A stretch of 64,000 nucleotides of DNA from Sulfolobales archaeon (GTDB lineage Archaea; Thermoproteota; Thermoprotei_A; Sulfolobales; AG1): assembly GCA_038881635.1 (NCBI GenBank), contig JAVZPJ010000004.1:93824-157823 (forward strand), read 5' to 3'. This document shows, one piece after another, positions 1 through 10,510 of the stretch (position 1 is the stretch's first letter; every line of letters begins with the position of its first letter). The translations under genes were made by a program, and so were the position numbers. The notes beneath the pieces are model-generated. The model had not been told where the DNA came from, searched no databases, and was given only the letters and a program-made list of their open reading frames with translations.

Positions 1-252
1 GGTGTGGCTAGATATACGAAGCCAAGACTTCCAGATCCTTCGAGAGATCTTAATCCTGTGATAAGAGAGTATAGACATGTGTATATAGATGGTGAATGGG
101 TTAGAGCTCCTGTATATGTTAGAGAAAGTCTTCCCATGAATTTCAAGATCGAAGGACCTGCAATTATTGAGGAGTATAGTTCAACCATCCTGATCAAGCC
201 TGGATGGAGTGGTTATGTAGAGAAGTTCGGATCTATCATTCTAGAGAGGTGA
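1..252 (+). CDS. Hydantoinase/oxoprolinase family large subunit (HyuA), 3' fragment
   Basis: The frame is open from base 1, so the gene begins outside the window and only about its last 83 residues are visible. They resemble the C-terminal end of HyuA-type subunits of the hydantoinase/5-oxoprolinase/acetone carboxylase family, with a [11 protein letters not shown] stretch followed by a Pro-Gly-Trp turn. In this family HyuA carries the ATP-using half of the enzyme and works with HyuB. The HyuB gene starts four bases after this stop, which supports the call. The substrate (5-oxoproline, a hydantoin or a ketone) cannot be told from this fragment. Confidence 0.8.
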   Translation, partial: GVARYTKPRLPDPSRDLNPVIREYRHVYIDGEWVRAPVYVRESLPMNFKIEGPAIIEEYSSTILIKPGWSGYVEKFGSIILER

Positions 253-256
253 TGAG

Positions 257-1813
257 ATGGTCTCGTGGGAGATTATATACAGAGCTACTGTTTTTATAGC
301 TGAGGAGATGGGTGTTGCTCTCAAGAGATCTGCTTTCTCTCCTAATATTAGAGAGAGAATGGATCACAGTTGTGCGATATTAGATGAGTATGGTAGGATA
401 GTCTCTCAAGCTGAGCATATACCAGTACATCTAGGGTCTTTTAGAATCGGCGTTATAAATACTCTGAAATGGATCGAGAGAGAAGGTTTGAAGCTAGATG
501 AAGGAGACATGATTCTTACAAACGATCCTTACATAGCTGGAACTCATCTTAACGATCTAATGGTGTTAGCTCCCATATTCTATGAGGGAAGAGTAGTAGG
601 CTATGTAGTTAATAAAGCTCACCATGTTGACGTAGGAGGACCTATGCCAGCTAGTCTGAATCCACATGCTAGAACGATTTATGAAGAAGGTCTTATAATA
701 CCTCCTACAAAGATTCTTAGAAGAGGCGAGATTAATAGAGAGATCCTGAGTTTCGCGCTTGAGAATATAAAGACTCCCGATGTATTTCTAGGAGATCTAA
801 ATGCTCAGATCGCGGCTAATAGAACAGGTATCTCAAGAGTTCTACAGCTCATCGATAGATACGGTCTCGAGAATGTTATCAGAGGATGGTCTTCATCTAT
901 TGAGTATGGTGAGAAAACCTCTAGAGCAGAACTTATCAAATGGCCTCAAGGAGTTTTCGAGGCAGAAGACTATCTCGAGTGGAATGATGATCTGGTGAAT
1001 ATAAGAGTTAGATTAAGGATAGAGGGAGAGGGTGTCACAGCCGATTTCACGGGAACGCATAAACAGATCGAGGCACCTCTCAATGCTGTTCTAGGAGTCA
1101 CCTATGCTGCAACATCTTTCGCAATAAGATCTCTCATGGGTTCTGAGATACCTGTTAATGAAGGCTTCTATAGAGTGGTGAGAGTAATAGCTCCTGAGGG
1201 AAGTATAGTGAATCCTGTTAAACCAGCTCCTGTAGGAGGAGGAAATCTAGAGACATCTGATAGGATCGTCGATGTGGTGTACCTAGCTCTGTCAAAAGCC
1301 ATGCCTGGAAAAATTCCTGCAGCAAGCTCAGGAACTATGATGAATATAATGCTAGGAGGATTTCATGAGGGGAGGTACTGGTCTTATTACGAGACTATTG
1401 GAGGAGGAAGTGGAGGAAGACCTATGGAGGATGGTGTGTCGGGTGTTCATGTTTACATGACTAATACTCTGAATACTCCTATAGAAACTGCTGAGAGAGA
1501 GTATCCGATAATATTCACTAGATACATGATTAGAGAAGGTAGCGGAGGTAGAGGGAGGTTTAGAGGAGGAGATGGGATTGTAAGATCGTTTAAAGTTCTC
1601 GCTCCAGCAAGATTCTCGGTTCTCGCGGATCGATTTAGAATAGGTCCTTGGGGTCTTGAGGGAGGAGAGAGAGGTTCTCCAGGTTCTGTGAGAATTATAA
1701 CCAGAGGATCTGTTATAACGCTGAAGAGTAAAGCTTCAGCAGAGCTAGCTCCAGGAGATGAGGTTATAATAGAGACACCTGGTGGTGGTGGGTATGGGTT
1801 ATCAGTTCAATGA
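257..1813 (+). CDS. Hydantoinase B/oxoprolinase family protein (HyuB)
   Basis: A 518-residue protein of usual length for the family. It has the N-terminal [11 protein letters not shown] segment, [14 protein letters not shown] near residues 89-102, the [10 protein letters not shown] metal-site-like segment near residue 118, and a glycine-rich C-terminus with GGDGIVR and TPGGGGYG. HyuB subunits act with HyuA in hydrolysis or carboxylation of cyclic amides or ketones. The ATG follows a GAGAGGTGATGAG ribosome-binding region four bases after the HyuA stop, so the two genes are cotranscribed. It converges on the pyruvate kinase gene, with only a few bases between the stops. The exact substrate is unknown. 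Confidence 0.88.
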   Translation: MVSWEIIYRATVFIAEEMGVALKRSAFSPNIRERMDHSCAILDEYGRIVSQAEHIPVHLGSFRIGVINTLKWIEREGLKLDEGDMILTNDPYIAGTHLNDLMVLAPIFYEGRVVGYVVNKAHHVDVGGPMPASLNPHARTIYEEGLIIPPTKILRRGEINREILSFALENIKTPDVFLGDLNAQIAANRTGISRVLQLIDRYGLENVIRGWSSSIEYGEKTSRAELIKWPQGVFEAEDYLEWNDDLVNIRVRLRIEGEGVTADFTGTHKQIEAPLNAVLGVTYAATSFAIRSLMGSEIPVNEGFYRVVRVIAPEGSIVNPVKPAPVGGGNLETSDRIVDVVYLALSKAMPGKIPAASSGTMMNIMLGGFHEGRYWSYYETIGGGSGGRPMEDGVSGVHVYMTNTLNTPIETAEREYPIIFTRYMIREGSGGRGRFRGGDGIVRSFKVLAPARFSVLADRFRIGPWGLEGGERGSPGSVRIITRGSVITLKSKASAELAPGDEVIIETPGGGGYGLSVQ

Positions 1814-1818
1814 TATTT

Positions 1819-3213
1819 TTACAATGCTCTTTTAATAGAAACCACATACTTATCCTCTGAAGGTATGGCGTAGGCGAGTACTATCATGCGACCTCTCTCT
1901 ATAAGCTCTCTCTCTAGAGCTATCTTAAGAGTTTTATCCAGACCATCCTCATGATTCTTGGCATCAACATATACAGGTTCTACACCCCAGAGTATCTTTA
2001 GACTTGTGAAAACATCACTTCTATTAGTTCCACATATCACCTCAACTCTAGGTCTTAAGGATGATACTTTTATAGCTGATGAACCGCTTGAGCTGAACAG
2101 AAGCATGTATGCATTCAGAGATTCTGCTAGTTTAACTACTCCATAGAAGAATTTCTCAGCAGGATCTGAAATCTCTTCAACTCTATATCTAATCTCATTA
2201 TAACTCCTTCCACTCTCATAAAGATACTTCTCAGAGGTATCAACGATTTTTCTAAGCCATTTCACAGCTTCTATAGGATAGGATCCTACTGCTGTCTCTC
2301 CTGTTAACATGAAGCCGTCCACGCCGTATAGTACTCCGGAGTATATGTCTTGAACCTCTGACCTGGTGGGTATGGGTGATTTGATCATTGACTCGAGTAG
2401 TTGTGTAGCTAGGATCACGGGTTTCCCAAGCCTTCTACTCTCTCTAACTATCTCCTCTTGAACTCTAGGGATCTCCTCAAGACCTAGAGACATACCTAGA
2501 TCTCCTCTTGCTATGACCACACCATCTGAGGAGTGTATTATCTCTCTTAGATTATCTATAGCAATTCTATTCTCGATCTTAGCTAGAATCCTCTGATTCC
2601 CTCCTAATCCTCGAATACTTTTTCTGATAATCTCTATATCTCTACGATCTCTCACATGACTTACTCCTATATATGTGATCCCTTCTCTAACGCTGAATTC
2701 TATGGCTTTGGAATCTCTTGGTGAGAATATAGATGACTTCAGACTCTTACCTCTGACAGCTATGTTCTTTCTAGAACTGAGAATGCTATCTGTTAGAGCT
2801 ATAGCTTCTACTTCTTCGTATGCTACCCTTATAACTTCAAATCTTATCTTACCATCATCCATGAGGATCATATCTCCTTCGTCTACTATCTTGAAAAACT
2901 CGTCAGAGTCTACGGGAATTCCCTTCGAGGGATCTCTCGAGAAAACAACTTTAGATCCTTTTGAGATACTCATATTCTCCTTAAGATCTCCTAGCCTTAT
3001 TGATGGACCTCTCAGATCTCCTAGAACACATATTTTATCATTAAACTCTTTCTCTACAGCTCTTATAGCCTCTATATATCTACTCCAACTATCCAGATCT
3101 CCGTGAGAAAAGTTTATTCTGAAACAATCGACACCTGCTATATAGAGTTCTCTTATGATCTTCGGATCCTCTGATGAAGGACCTATACTAGCTATGATCT
3201 TAGCTCTCAACAT
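1819..3213 (-). CDS. pyk: Pyruvate kinase
   Basis: A 464-residue pyruvate kinase, converting phosphoenolpyruvate and ADP to pyruvate and ATP in glycolysis. It has the N-terminal ASIGPSS and RINFSHG motifs, GDLRGPSIR near 65, the AKIEN segment near 211, the ARGDLG metal/substrate loop at 235-240, TRSEV near 283 and MLTGETA near 302. It lacks the extra C-terminal domain of some bacterial enzymes, as in archaeal forms. ATG-TTG stand in tandem after a GGTGG site, so either may be the start. It is divergent from the S-adenosylhomocysteinase gene and shares its upstream region. Confidence 0.95.
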   Translation of the reverse strand: MLRAKIIASIGPSSEDPKIIRELYIAGVDCFRINFSHGDLDSWSRYIEAIRAVEKEFNDKICVLGDLRGPSIRLGDLKENMSISKGSKVVFSRDPSKGIPVDSDEFFKIVDEGDMILMDDGKIRFEVIRVAYEEVEAIALTDSILSSRKNIAVRGKSLKSSIFSPRDSKAIEFSVREGITYIGVSHVRDRRDIEIIRKSIRGLGGNQRILAKIENRIAIDNLREIIHSSDGVVIARGDLGMSLGLEEIPRVQEEIVRESRRLGKPVILATQLLESMIKSPIPTRSEVQDIYSGVLYGVDGFMLTGETAVGSYPIEAVKWLRKIVDTSEKYLYESGRSYNEIRYRVEEISDPAEKFFYGVVKLAESLNAYMLLFSSSGSSAIKVSSLRPRVEVICGTNRSDVFTSLKILWGVEPVYVDAKNHEDGLDKTLKIALERELIERGRMIVLAYAIPSEDKYVVSIKRAL

Positions 3214-3291
3214 TCCACCAGATTAAATCAAACATCTCAAAATAAATAACTTGATTATAAGAAATGATAAACGGTTGAAGGCGGTGGTATA

Positions 3292-4545
3292 TTGAGGGCT
3301 AAGATAAGAGATCCAGGACTCTATAGAAGAGGAATGGATCAGATAGAATGGGCTGAGAAGCACATGCCTGTTCTAATGAAAATAAGAAGAAGATTTTCTT
3401 CAGAGAAAACTCTTAGCGGTGTGAGAATAGGAGCTGTTCTTCATATAACCAAGGAAACCGCGGTTCTTCTCAGAACACTTATAGCTGGTGGAGCTGAGGT
3501 GTGGGCTGCAGGTTCTAACCCTCTATCTACTCAAGATGATGTTGCAGCAGCTCTAGCTAGTGAGGGTGTTAATATATGTGCCTGGAGAGGTCAGAGTTCT
3601 GAGGATTATTGGGCTTGTATAGATTTTGTTGCAGAGTCTAATCCTAGTATTATTCTCGATGATGGAGCAGATCTTCATGGAAGACTGCATTCAAAATATA
3701 GAGACATAGGATCTAGAATCCTAGGAGGTACTGAGGAGACTACAACAGGTGTGATAAGACTTAAAGCTATGGAGAGAGATCGCGTTCTTCTATATCCTGT
3801 GATAGCTGTGAACAATGCTCAAACAAAGTATCTATTCGATAACAGATATGGCACAGGTCAGTCTACAGTAGACGGGCTTCTGAGAGCTACAAATATTCTG
3901 ATAGCTGGAAAGACTGCTGTGGTAGCAGGATATGGATGGGTTGGGAAGGGTATTGCTATGAGACTTAGAGGCATGGGTGCAAGGGTTGTAGTTGTAGAAG
4001 TAGATCCTATAAAAGCTTTGGAAGCTTACATGGACGGCTACATGGTTACGAGTATGAGCAAAGCTGCTGAAATAGGAGATATATTCATAACAGCTACAGG
4101 AAATAAAGATGTGATAAGAAGAGAGCATATGCTTAGAATGAAAGATGGAGCTATTCTAGCAAATGCAGGTCATTTTAATGTTGAGATTTCTATAAGAGAT
4201 CTTGAGGATATATCGATTGAGAAGAGAGTTATAAGAGAGAATCTGACAGAGTACAAGCTGAGAGATGGTAGAAGAATCTATCTACTAGCAGAAGGCAGAC
4301 TTGTTAACCTAGTTGCTGCCGAAGGTCATCCAAGCGAGGTTATGGATATGAGCTTTGCCAATCAAGCTCTATCCGTTGAGTATATATATAGAAATAGTGA
4401 GAAACTTGAGAAGAGGGTTTATAATGTGCCTGAGGATATAGACAGGCTTGTTGCAGAACTGAAGTTAGAGGCTTTAGGTGTGGAGATCGAAAGACTCACT
4501 GAAGAGCAGATCAGATATCTAAGCCAGTGGACTGAGGGGACTTAA
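3292..4545 (+). CDS. ahcY: Adenosylhomocysteinase
   Basis: A 417-residue S-adenosylhomocysteine hydrolase, which splits SAH into adenosine and homocysteine to relieve methyltransferase inhibition. Visible motifs are the catalytic/NAD region [18 protein letters not shown] near 178, the Rossmann GYGWVGKG near 212 and the C-terminal [14 protein letters not shown]. The length matches the shorter archaeal and thermophilic bacterial enzymes. A TTG start follows a GGCGGTGG ribosome-binding site. Its stop overlaps the start of a possible small membrane protein (TAATG). Confidence 0.96.
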   Translation: MRAKIRDPGLYRRGMDQIEWAEKHMPVLMKIRRRFSSEKTLSGVRIGAVLHITKETAVLLRTLIAGGAEVWAAGSNPLSTQDDVAAALASEGVNICAWRGQSSEDYWACIDFVAESNPSIILDDGADLHGRLHSKYRDIGSRILGGTEETTTGVIRLKAMERDRVLLYPVIAVNNAQTKYLFDNRYGTGQSTVDGLLRATNILIAGKTAVVAGYGWVGKGIAMRLRGMGARVVVVEVDPIKALEAYMDGYMVTSMSKAAEIGDIFITATGNKDVIRREHMLRMKDGAILANAGHFNVEISIRDLEDISIEKRVIRENLTEYKLRDGRRIYLLAEGRLVNLVAAEGHPSEVMDMSFANQALSVEYIYRNSEKLEKRVYNVPEDIDRLVAELKLEALGVEIERLTEEQIRYLSQWTEGT

Positions 4546-4676
4546 TGGATCTATGGCCAGTATTCTTAGGATTTTTAGCAGGACTAATATCTCTGATCTA
4601 TGCATCAGCTCTTATAATGATCAAGATCTATCTTTTCAGGAGAAGCTCCTCTAAAAAGAAATCTTCCGAGAGCTGA
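4545..4676 (+). CDS. Possible small single-pass membrane protein
   Basis: A 43-residue frame whose ATG shares a base with the ahcY stop (TAATG), an arrangement common in this genome's operons. Residues 4 to about 31 are hydrophobic (PVFLGFLAGLIS and on), followed by a basic and serine-rich tail with RR and KKK, as in a single-pass protein with a cytoplasmic tail. Its last 72 bases overlap the 3' end of the converging DUF99 gene. I do not recognise a family. Start-stop coupling and composition are the only support, so it could be chance. Confidence 0.4.
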   Translation: MDLWPVFLGFLAGLISLIYASALIMIKIYLFRRSSSKKKSSES

Positions 4677-5249
4677 AGCTATTAAATCAGCAGATCTTAA
4701 TGGTTGAGGTATTTTATGAGAAGTCTGATTGTATATCACCTCGCTCATACAATATTCTAGATCAGATCCTAAACAGAGGATTCTTAGAAGCCCTCTGGGA
4801 GTTCTAATGATGCTACTACTCTTATATGCTTTCGAGATTAAATTAAATCTTCTCTCATGATCTCTGAAATGTTTTTCCAGAGCACTTTTAATTCTTCGAA
4901 GATCTAGATCATGTGAAAACACTATAATCAGAGGAATCTTAATGTAATCCTCCAGAGACCAAGGATCATATATTGAGAAGCCTGCGAATATAATGTTATC
5001 AGTTGCTATAGATGAAACCATTTTTCTGGAAAAATCCCTCAGAAGATCTGAGATGAGTTCTAGGAGAATATCATCAGGTCTCTCCTCGTCTACTAGAATC
5101 ATTTTAATTGAAATATTCTTTACAATAGATTTTCGCCCTAAAACACCGACTAAAGGAGCAAAACCTTTCTTCTCTTTAAAATAGGGGGGGAAGAATCCAT
5201 CATCTATACCTATCATCCACCCTCTTAGAGAACTGTTGGTATTCTCCAT
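4605..5249 (-). CDS. DUF99 family protein (endonuclease V-like fold)
   Basis: A 214-residue protein matching the archaeal DUF99 family (COG1628): an early GIDDGFFPP segment, a central IDDG-type acidic site, GRKSIVKNISIK, and the C-terminal PLRSADLIASALGR. DUF99 proteins are distant relatives of endonuclease V and may act on nucleic acids, but the activity is not established. The ATG follows a GGAG site, with a TATAAA-like element about 30 bases upstream on this strand. The 3' end overlaps a possible small frame on the other strand. Confidence 0.8.
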   Translation of the reverse strand: MENTNSSLRGWMIGIDDGFFPPYFKEKKGFAPLVGVLGRKSIVKNISIKMILVDEERPDDILLELISDLLRDFSRKMVSSIATDNIIFAGFSIYDPWSLEDYIKIPLIIVFSHDLDLRRIKSALEKHFRDHERRFNLISKAYKSSSIIRTPRGLLRILCLGSDLEYCMSEVIYNQTSHKIPQPLRSADLIASALGRFLFRGASPEKIDLDHYKS

Positions 5250-5365
5250 ATGCTCCAGATAAATAGGTAATACAGCATTTTATAATAAGCTCTATGAGAT
5301 CTCTAGAGTTTTCTTCAGAGCTTTTATATGATACCGGACCTTTATAACGCATATTACTTTTTCTG

Positions 5366-5379
5366 GATATATATATTTT
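5366..5379 (+). promoter_or_regulatory. TATA box of the ribonucleotide reductase gene
   Basis: The run GATATATATATTTT is centred about 25 bases before the ATG at 5397. That is the spacing expected if transcription begins at or next to the start codon of a leaderless archaeal mRNA. This is the main reason for placing the gene start at 5397 and not further upstream. Confidence 0.6.
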
Positions 5380-5396
5380 TAGGAATAGTGGGTCTA

Positions 5397-8138
5397 ATGA
5401 TACCAGAAAAAATGATCTCTACAGATGATTCGGAATCTAGAGCTGGTTTCTCGATTCTCAGATCTAAGGTTTTAGTTGTCAAAAGAAACGGATCTAGAGA
5501 GCCTTTCACCCTCGATAAAATCGTAGGATCTCTGGCGAAGATATTTAAGGAACTAGGTCTAAATCTTTCACAAGCTGAAGAACTTGTAATGAGAGTTCTT
5601 CAAGATCTTGAGAAATACTGTGATGAGAAGAAGTGTAGTGAAATACCTTCTACAATGATCTCTGATACTATTGAGAAGCATCTTATGAATATGGGGGTTA
5701 GCAATAGCATTATGTTCGAGATAGCTAAGAGATATGCTCTCGGAAGAATCTATCAAGATGTATATGGTAAGAAATGGGATGGCTCTTATAATCCTAGAGA
5801 CCTTAAGCTTACATTTCAAGCTATAAAAGTTTTAGAATCAAGATATCTACTCAAGGATCCTGAGACTCTCAGATATACAGAGACACCTCAAATGCTCTTC
5901 AGAAGAGTTGCTAAAGCCATCGCAGAGGTTGAAAGAAGATATGGAAAAGATGAAGCGTTTATAAGAGAACTTGAAGAGAAGTTCTACGACCTCATATCAT
6001 CTCTCAGGTTCATGCCCAACTCGCCAACTTTAATGAATGCAGGAACAGGATCAGGTCTTCTATCAGCATGCTTTGTAATACCAGTGAGAGATTCCATGGT
6101 CACACCTGAAGGCGAAGGTATCATGGATGCTCTCAGAGCACAAGCTCTCATACAGAAGTATGGTGGTGGAACAGGTTTTTCATTCTCAGAGTTAAGACCT
6201 GAGGGAGACGTGGTGGCATCAACGTCAGGGGTAGCTTCAGGTCCTCTGAGTTTCATGAAGCTCTTCGACGTGAATACAGAAGTGATCAAGCAGGGAGGTA
6301 AGAGAAGAGGTGCTAACATGGGGATCCTTCATGTATGGCATCCTGATATTGAGAGATTCATACTATCTAAAAGTGGAGAACTTAAAGATATTCAGCTTCA
6401 GAACTTCAATATAAGTGTTGGGATCTATGACAGCTTTATGAAAGCTCTTGAGAAAGGAGAGAAGTTTCCACTGATCAATCCGAGAAAAACTCAGTTAAGA
6501 CCTGGATCTGGAGATTCAAGATATTATGCTCTGACCAGAGCTAGGTATAGTATTGAAGAGGAGTGGGTGCAGGAGTATATATTAAAAGAGCTTGAGGAGA
6601 ACGGAGGTTCTATATCTCTTGATGAAAGTAGGATCGTGACATGGGAAGAAGCTGTAGCGATTGCTGAGAATGAAAAAGCTATAGTCAAATGGATCGATCC
6701 TCAGGATCTATGGAGTAAAATTGTTAAAGGAGCCTGGGATTCAGGAGATCCAGGACTTATATTTATTGATACCATAAATAGGAGACATACAGCATGGTAT
6801 ATAGATAAGATCAATGCAACAAATCCCTGCGGTGAAGAACCTCTCCTAGATTGGGAGCCTTGTAACCTAGGTTCTATAGATATCGCTAGCTATGTGGTCT
6901 TAGAAGGAGATAAAGCTTATATAGATGCTGAGAGACTTGCAGAAGATATAAAGATCATGGTTAGATTCCTTGATAACGTGATCGATGCAGCGAAATGGCC
7001 TTTGAAACAACTTGAGGAATCCTCTAAGAGAACTAGAAAGATAGGACTCGGAGTCATGGGCTGGGCTTATGCTCTTATAAAACTTGGAATAAGATATGAC
7101 AGTCCAGACGCAGTATATCTCTCCTGGCATATGGCTAGATTCCTCTACTATCATGCTTTGAAAACATCTATAGAGCTTGCCAAGGAGAAAGGAGCTTTTC
7201 CAGCATACGATCCGAATCTGTATAATCCTGCATGGAACTTCTCTAAAGATCTCGAAGAACTTTTCAAGATAGCAGGATTAGAACCTAAGATCTCTGCAAG
7301 AGCTGTGGAAATAGCTAAAGCTCTGCAAGTAGACCCTAGAGAGCTAGATGAAGAGCTGAGAATGTATGGTGTTAGAAATGCTCAGGTTCTCTCTATAGCT
7401 CCTACAGGAACTATATCAATAATCGCAGGAACTTCACCAAGTATAGAGCCTATATTCGCTCTAGCATTTGTGAGATCTGTTGCGGTTGGAACCTTCATAG
7501 AGATCGACAGGTTATTCCTAGAATATCTGAGAAGATATGAACTAGATGATCCTGAGGTTGTTGAGGCAATAGCCGAGACAGGATCCATAGGACACAACCC
7601 CTTCATGCCTAGAACTCTCAGAGAGGTTTTCAGAACAGCTCATGATGTAGATCCCATCTATCACTTACTCCACCAAGCAGCATGGCAGCAATGGGTTGAT
7701 GCTGGTGTTTCTAAGACTATAAACATGGTTTCAGAAGCTACGGTAGAGGATATTGATAAGATCTATAGACTTTCATGGAGACTAGGTATAAAAGGAACTA
7801 CAGTCTATAGAGATAAGTCTAAGAGTCAGCAGGTTATATACTTCGGATTGAAATCCTTCAGAGAAAGAAGTGGAGGAGGATCCCAGAGTCAGGAGAGTCG
7901 TGAAAGAGAGGTTGAAAGAGAAGAGAAGAGAAGCTCTCTTGAGAGACACGTGAGAAAACCTGCAAGAAGATATGTTGAAGAGGAGGAGGTAGAAGAGATC
8001 GCAGAAGAAGCTGATGTGTCGCGGAAAAGAAAGACGGTTAGATCCACAGCAAAGTATGGTAGGATCAGGATATCGAATAAAGAGTTTCTATACATAGAAG
8101 GATTTGAAGATCCTTCGTGTCCTACGTGCGAACTCTAG
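5397..8138 (+). CDS. nrdJ: Adenosylcobalamin-dependent (class II) ribonucleotide reductase
   Basis: A protein of about 913 residues that reduces ribonucleotides to deoxyribonucleotides. In order it has an ATP-cone regulatory domain ([16 protein letters not shown]), the SACFVIPV cysteine segment, the central [18 protein letters not shown] active-site motif, an [12 protein letters not shown] phosphate loop, an acidic/basic linker and a C-terminal CPTC pair expected to shuttle reductant. No intein is present. An in-frame ATG at 5328 would add a hydrophobic stretch and lie upstream of the predicted transcript start, so 5397 is preferred. B12 dependence is inferred from family resemblance. Confidence 0.93.
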   Translation: MIPEKMISTDDSESRAGFSILRSKVLVVKRNGSREPFTLDKIVGSLAKIFKELGLNLSQAEELVMRVLQDLEKYCDEKKCSEIPSTMISDTIEKHLMNMGVSNSIMFEIAKRYALGRIYQDVYGKKWDGSYNPRDLKLTFQAIKVLESRYLLKDPETLRYTETPQMLFRRVAKAIAEVERRYGKDEAFIRELEEKFYDLISSLRFMPNSPTLMNAGTGSGLLSACFVIPVRDSMVTPEGEGIMDALRAQALIQKYGGGTGFSFSELRPEGDVVASTSGVASGPLSFMKLFDVNTEVIKQGGKRRGANMGILHVWHPDIERFILSKSGELKDIQLQNFNISVGIYDSFMKALEKGEKFPLINPRKTQLRPGSGDSRYYALTRARYSIEEEWVQEYILKELEENGGSISLDESRIVTWEEAVAIAENEKAIVKWIDPQDLWSKIVKGAWDSGDPGLIFIDTINRRHTAWYIDKINATNPCGEEPLLDWEPCNLGSIDIASYVVLEGDKAYIDAERLAEDIKIMVRFLDNVIDAAKWPLKQLEESSKRTRKIGLGVMGWAYALIKLGIRYDSPDAVYLSWHMARFLYYHALKTSIELAKEKGAFPAYDPNLYNPAWNFSKDLEELFKIAGLEPKISARAVEIAKALQVDPRELDEELRMYGVRNAQVLSIAPTGTISIIAGTSPSIEPIFALAFVRSVAVGTFIEIDRLFLEYLRRYELDDPEVVEAIAETGSIGHNPFMPRTLREVFRTAHDVDPIYHLLHQAAWQQWVDAGVSKTINMVSEATVEDIDKIYRLSWRLGIKGTTVYRDKSKSQQVIYFGLKSFRERSGGGSQSQESREREVEREEKRSSLERHVRKPARRYVEEEEVEEIAEEADVSRKRKTVRSTAKYGRIRISNKEFLYIEGFEDPSCPTCEL

Positions 8139-8164
8139 AGATAGAATGTTTTATAATCTAGATC

Positions 8165-8452
8165 CTAACCAGATCTACTCATCATTTTACTTAACTCGGC
8201 TGTAAGAGCTTTTATAACATAGCTTTTCTTCATATCTGTTTCGATTCTAATCCTAGGTGTTTCAAGATACCAGAGTCTTGGATATCTCTTCTCTCTCTCA
8301 GCTTCGCACTTCAATCCTATCCTCTCACATGCTCTGAGAACATCTTCTAAGCTGGGTTTTCTAGGGAGAGAATTCCTAGCTATTCTCCTGCCAAGTCTTC
8401 TAGGTATTGTAGGATCTAGCTGTGGAAGCCATATGATAATCTCTCTACCCAT
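8165..8452 (-). CDS. srp19: Signal recognition particle 19 kDa protein
   Basis: A 95-residue SRP19, the subunit that folds SRP RNA so that SRP54 can bind. It shows IIIWLPQLDPTIPRRLGRRI at the N-terminus, then a SLPRKPSLEDVLRACERIGLK helix and the basic RYPRLWYLETPRI segment typical of the family. The ATG is preceded by a GGAAGGT site. It lies just downstream of the S8e gene on the same strand, with about 31 bases between, so both are probably in one transcript converging on nrdJ. Confidence 0.88.
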   Translation of the reverse strand: MGREIIIWLPQLDPTIPRRLGRRIARNSLPRKPSLEDVLRACERIGLKCEAEREKRYPRLWYLETPRIRIETDMKKSYVIKALTAELSKMMSRSG

Positions 8453-8483
8453 GAAGATACCTTCCTAGATTTCTTAGAATCTT

Positions 8484-8864
8484 CTATAGGAGAACTGCAT
8501 TAACTACTCCATCTTGTCCAGGTCTTGATGTAACTTTTGCTCTTCCTATCTCTGTCTCTATTATAGTACCTTTAACTATAATCCCTCTTCTAGCAAACTC
8601 TCTATTGGCATGGGATTCTAAGATAGCTTTTATCTTTACCTTCTGAGTCTTCATAGTCTTTCTATCAAGGACATTAGCATAGAGAGCTCTTCTAACTCTC
8701 ACCTTAATATTACCACCTCTCACTCTCTCAACCTCTCTGAAATCCTCATTGCCTAGCCTTGTTTCTGTTGGAAAGCTCCCCATCTCATACTTTCTCTTCT
8801 TCCTATGAGGTCTTCTCAATCCTCCGGTGATCTTTCTGAAATCACTTCCTTGATACACGCTCAA
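8484..8864 (-). CDS. rps8e: 30S ribosomal protein S8e
   Basis: A 126-residue archaeal/eukaryotic S8e. The N-terminal YQGSDFRKITGGLRRPHRKKRKYEMG signature (quoted in part) and the central TRLGNEDFREVERVRGGN segment are diagnostic. The TTG start has AGGTG about eight bases upstream. It is followed by srp19 and is divergent from the GTP cyclohydrolase gene. Confidence 0.95.
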   Translation of the reverse strand: MSVYQGSDFRKITGGLRRPHRKKRKYEMGSFPTETRLGNEDFREVERVRGGNIKVRVRRALYANVLDRKTMKTQKVKIKAILESHANREFARRGIIVKGTIIETEIGRAKVTSRPGQDGVVNAVLL

Positions 8865-8957
8865 TCTTATAACACCTAAGCCATTATATCAGGTGGTTAC
8901 TTATAAGCATTTAAATCTTTATATCTGAGGGTGCGACCCCTCTATCGAGGTGTTAGA

Positions 8958-9635
8958 ATGAGCTCTAACAAGAATCTGAGAATGGATCTGGATTTAAGAA
9001 AGAAGAAGCTTGAGGAGCTTTTCAGAGAATTTCTAATATTAATAGGTGAGGATCCTGATAGAGAAGGTTTGAAGGAGACTCCTGAAAGAGTTGCTAGAAT
9101 GTGGATCGAGGAGCTTGTAAGCGGATACTACAGAGATCCAAGCGAGTATCTAAGAACATTTTCTTATGAAGATAAAGATAATGATCTGGAGAGAGTTCAG
9201 AAGATTGATGACACGATAATAGTCTCAGGAATACCTATAAGAAGTCTGTGCGAGCATCATCTTCTACCGATCATAGGTGTGGCATCTATAGCATATATAC
9301 CTGGTGAGAAGATCCTTGGATTTTCAAAGTTCGCTAGAATAGCAGAGCTATTCGCGCGAAGACTTCAGATCCAGGAGAGACTTACAAATCAGATCGCGGA
9401 CTTCGTGTATGAGTATATCAAGGCTAGAGGAGTTATAGTGGTCGTGAGAGGTATTCATCTATGTGCTCTTCACAGAGGAGTTAAAGAACCTCTAATAACA
9501 GTGACAAGAGCTGTAAGAGGTGTTTTTAAAGAGGATGATGAGATGAGATCTGAGGTGATGAATATAATGTTAAGAGAGATATACACGCCACATGACATAG
9601 ATATGATACTATCAGCTATTGAAAAAAGATCTTGA
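8958..9635 (+). CDS. folE: GTP cyclohydrolase I (FolE1 type)
   Basis: A protein of about 225 residues making dihydroneopterin triphosphate from GTP, for pterin or deazapurine (archaeosine) synthesis. It has EDPDREGLKETPERVARMW at the N-terminus, the zinc/active-site LCEHHLLP motif, and HLCALHRGVKEP supplying the second zinc cysteine. All zinc ligands of canonical zinc-dependent FolE are present. An in-frame GTG at 8931 would add nine residues, but GAGGTG stands eight bases before the ATG at 8958, so that start is preferred. Its downstream pathway cannot be told from the neighbours. Confidence 0.92.
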   Translation: MSSNKNLRMDLDLRKKKLEELFREFLILIGEDPDREGLKETPERVARMWIEELVSGYYRDPSEYLRTFSYEDKDNDLERVQKIDDTIIVSGIPIRSLCEHHLLPIIGVASIAYIPGEKILGFSKFARIAELFARRLQIQERLTNQIADFVYEYIKARGVIVVVRGIHLCALHRGVKEPLITVTRAVRGVFKEDDEMRSEVMNIMLREIYTPHDIDMILSAIEKRS

Positions 9636-9753
9636 GAGAAGTATTTCTATCTATTAGCTATACGTAGAAGCTTTAAATAAGGTCTATACATGTTTCCGCT
9701 CTGGCTTATTAGCTAGATAAAATTATTATATACAGGCAGGTGAGGGTGTAACC

Positions 9754-10506
9754 ATGAGTAATAACAACAATGATAAAGGTCTTCTCGTAGACAACATATC
9801 AGCTGGTATAGGTGAGAAGCTGATTGTAAGAGATGTAAGGATTATGATAAGACCTGGAGAGATACATGCTCTGATGGGACCTAATGGTAGTGGTAAGAGT
9901 ACTGTTGCATATGCTCTGATGGGTCATCCTCTTTATAAGATCTATAGTGGTAGGATCTATCTTGATGGAGAAGATATCACAGATCTACCTCCCGAAGAGA
10001 GGTATAGAAAAGGTCTTTTCCTAGCTTTTCAAATACCTCCGGAGACTATGGTTAAAACTAGAACTCTATATCTTCAGCTTGCTAGAGTTAGGAAGATACC
10101 TTTTTCTAGAGTTATCAAACTCATGAGAGATCTAGATCTTAAAGAAGAAGTGCTTGATAGATATCTAAACAAAGGCTTCTCAGGTGGTGAGATGAAGAGA
10201 TCTGAGATCGTTCAGATGTATCTTTCAGAACCTAGATATGCTATATTAGATGAACCAGATAGCGGAGTTGATGTAGAAGGTCTTAATGCGATGAGCAGGA
10301 TCTTAGGAGATCTTCGCGAGAAAAAAGTTGGAGTGCTTGTTATCACTCATACAGGCAGGATCTTCAGAGGAGTGGATCCTGATGCGGTACATGTATTGAT
10401 CGGAGGTAGAATTATTGCCAGCGGTGATAAAGATCTTATAAGATTAATCGATGAGAAAGGATACGAGTATTTTAGAAAAAGAGTAGAAGAAACTGAGATA
10501 AGGTGA
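9754..10506 (+). CDS. sufC: Fe-S cluster assembly ATPase SufC
   Basis: A 250-residue ABC-type ATPase that drives the SufBCD iron-sulphur scaffold. It has Walker A GPNGSGKST near residue 44, the ABC signature FSGGEMKRSE, Walker B YAILDEPDSGVD and the switch histidine in VITHTGRIF. The Asp-Glu-Pro-Asp-Ser-Gly-Val-Asp form is typical of SufC. The ATG follows a GGTGAGGGTG site. It is first in a sufC-sufB-sufD operon; sufB starts four bases after its stop. Confidence 0.96.
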   Translation: MSNNNNDKGLLVDNISAGIGEKLIVRDVRIMIRPGEIHALMGPNGSGKSTVAYALMGHPLYKIYSGRIYLDGEDITDLPPEERYRKGLFLAFQIPPETMVKTRTLYLQLARVRKIPFSRVIKLMRDLDLKEEVLDRYLNKGFSGGEMKRSEIVQMYLSEPRYAILDEPDSGVDVEGLNAMSRILGDLREKKVGVLVITHTGRIFRGVDPDAVHVLIGGRIIASGDKDLIRLIDEKGYEYFRKRVEETEIR

Positions 10507-10510
10507 GACT

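Noticed and set aside
2675-3106. 143-codon open frame on the plus strand
   Set aside because: It is antisense to pyruvate kinase, whose motifs are all intact, and shows no family likeness.
5328-5396. 23-residue hydrophobic N-terminal extension of ribonucleotide reductase, resembling a signal or membrane segment
   Set aside because: It overlaps the TATA box and precedes the likely transcript start; a cytosolic enzyme with an ATP-cone does not need it.
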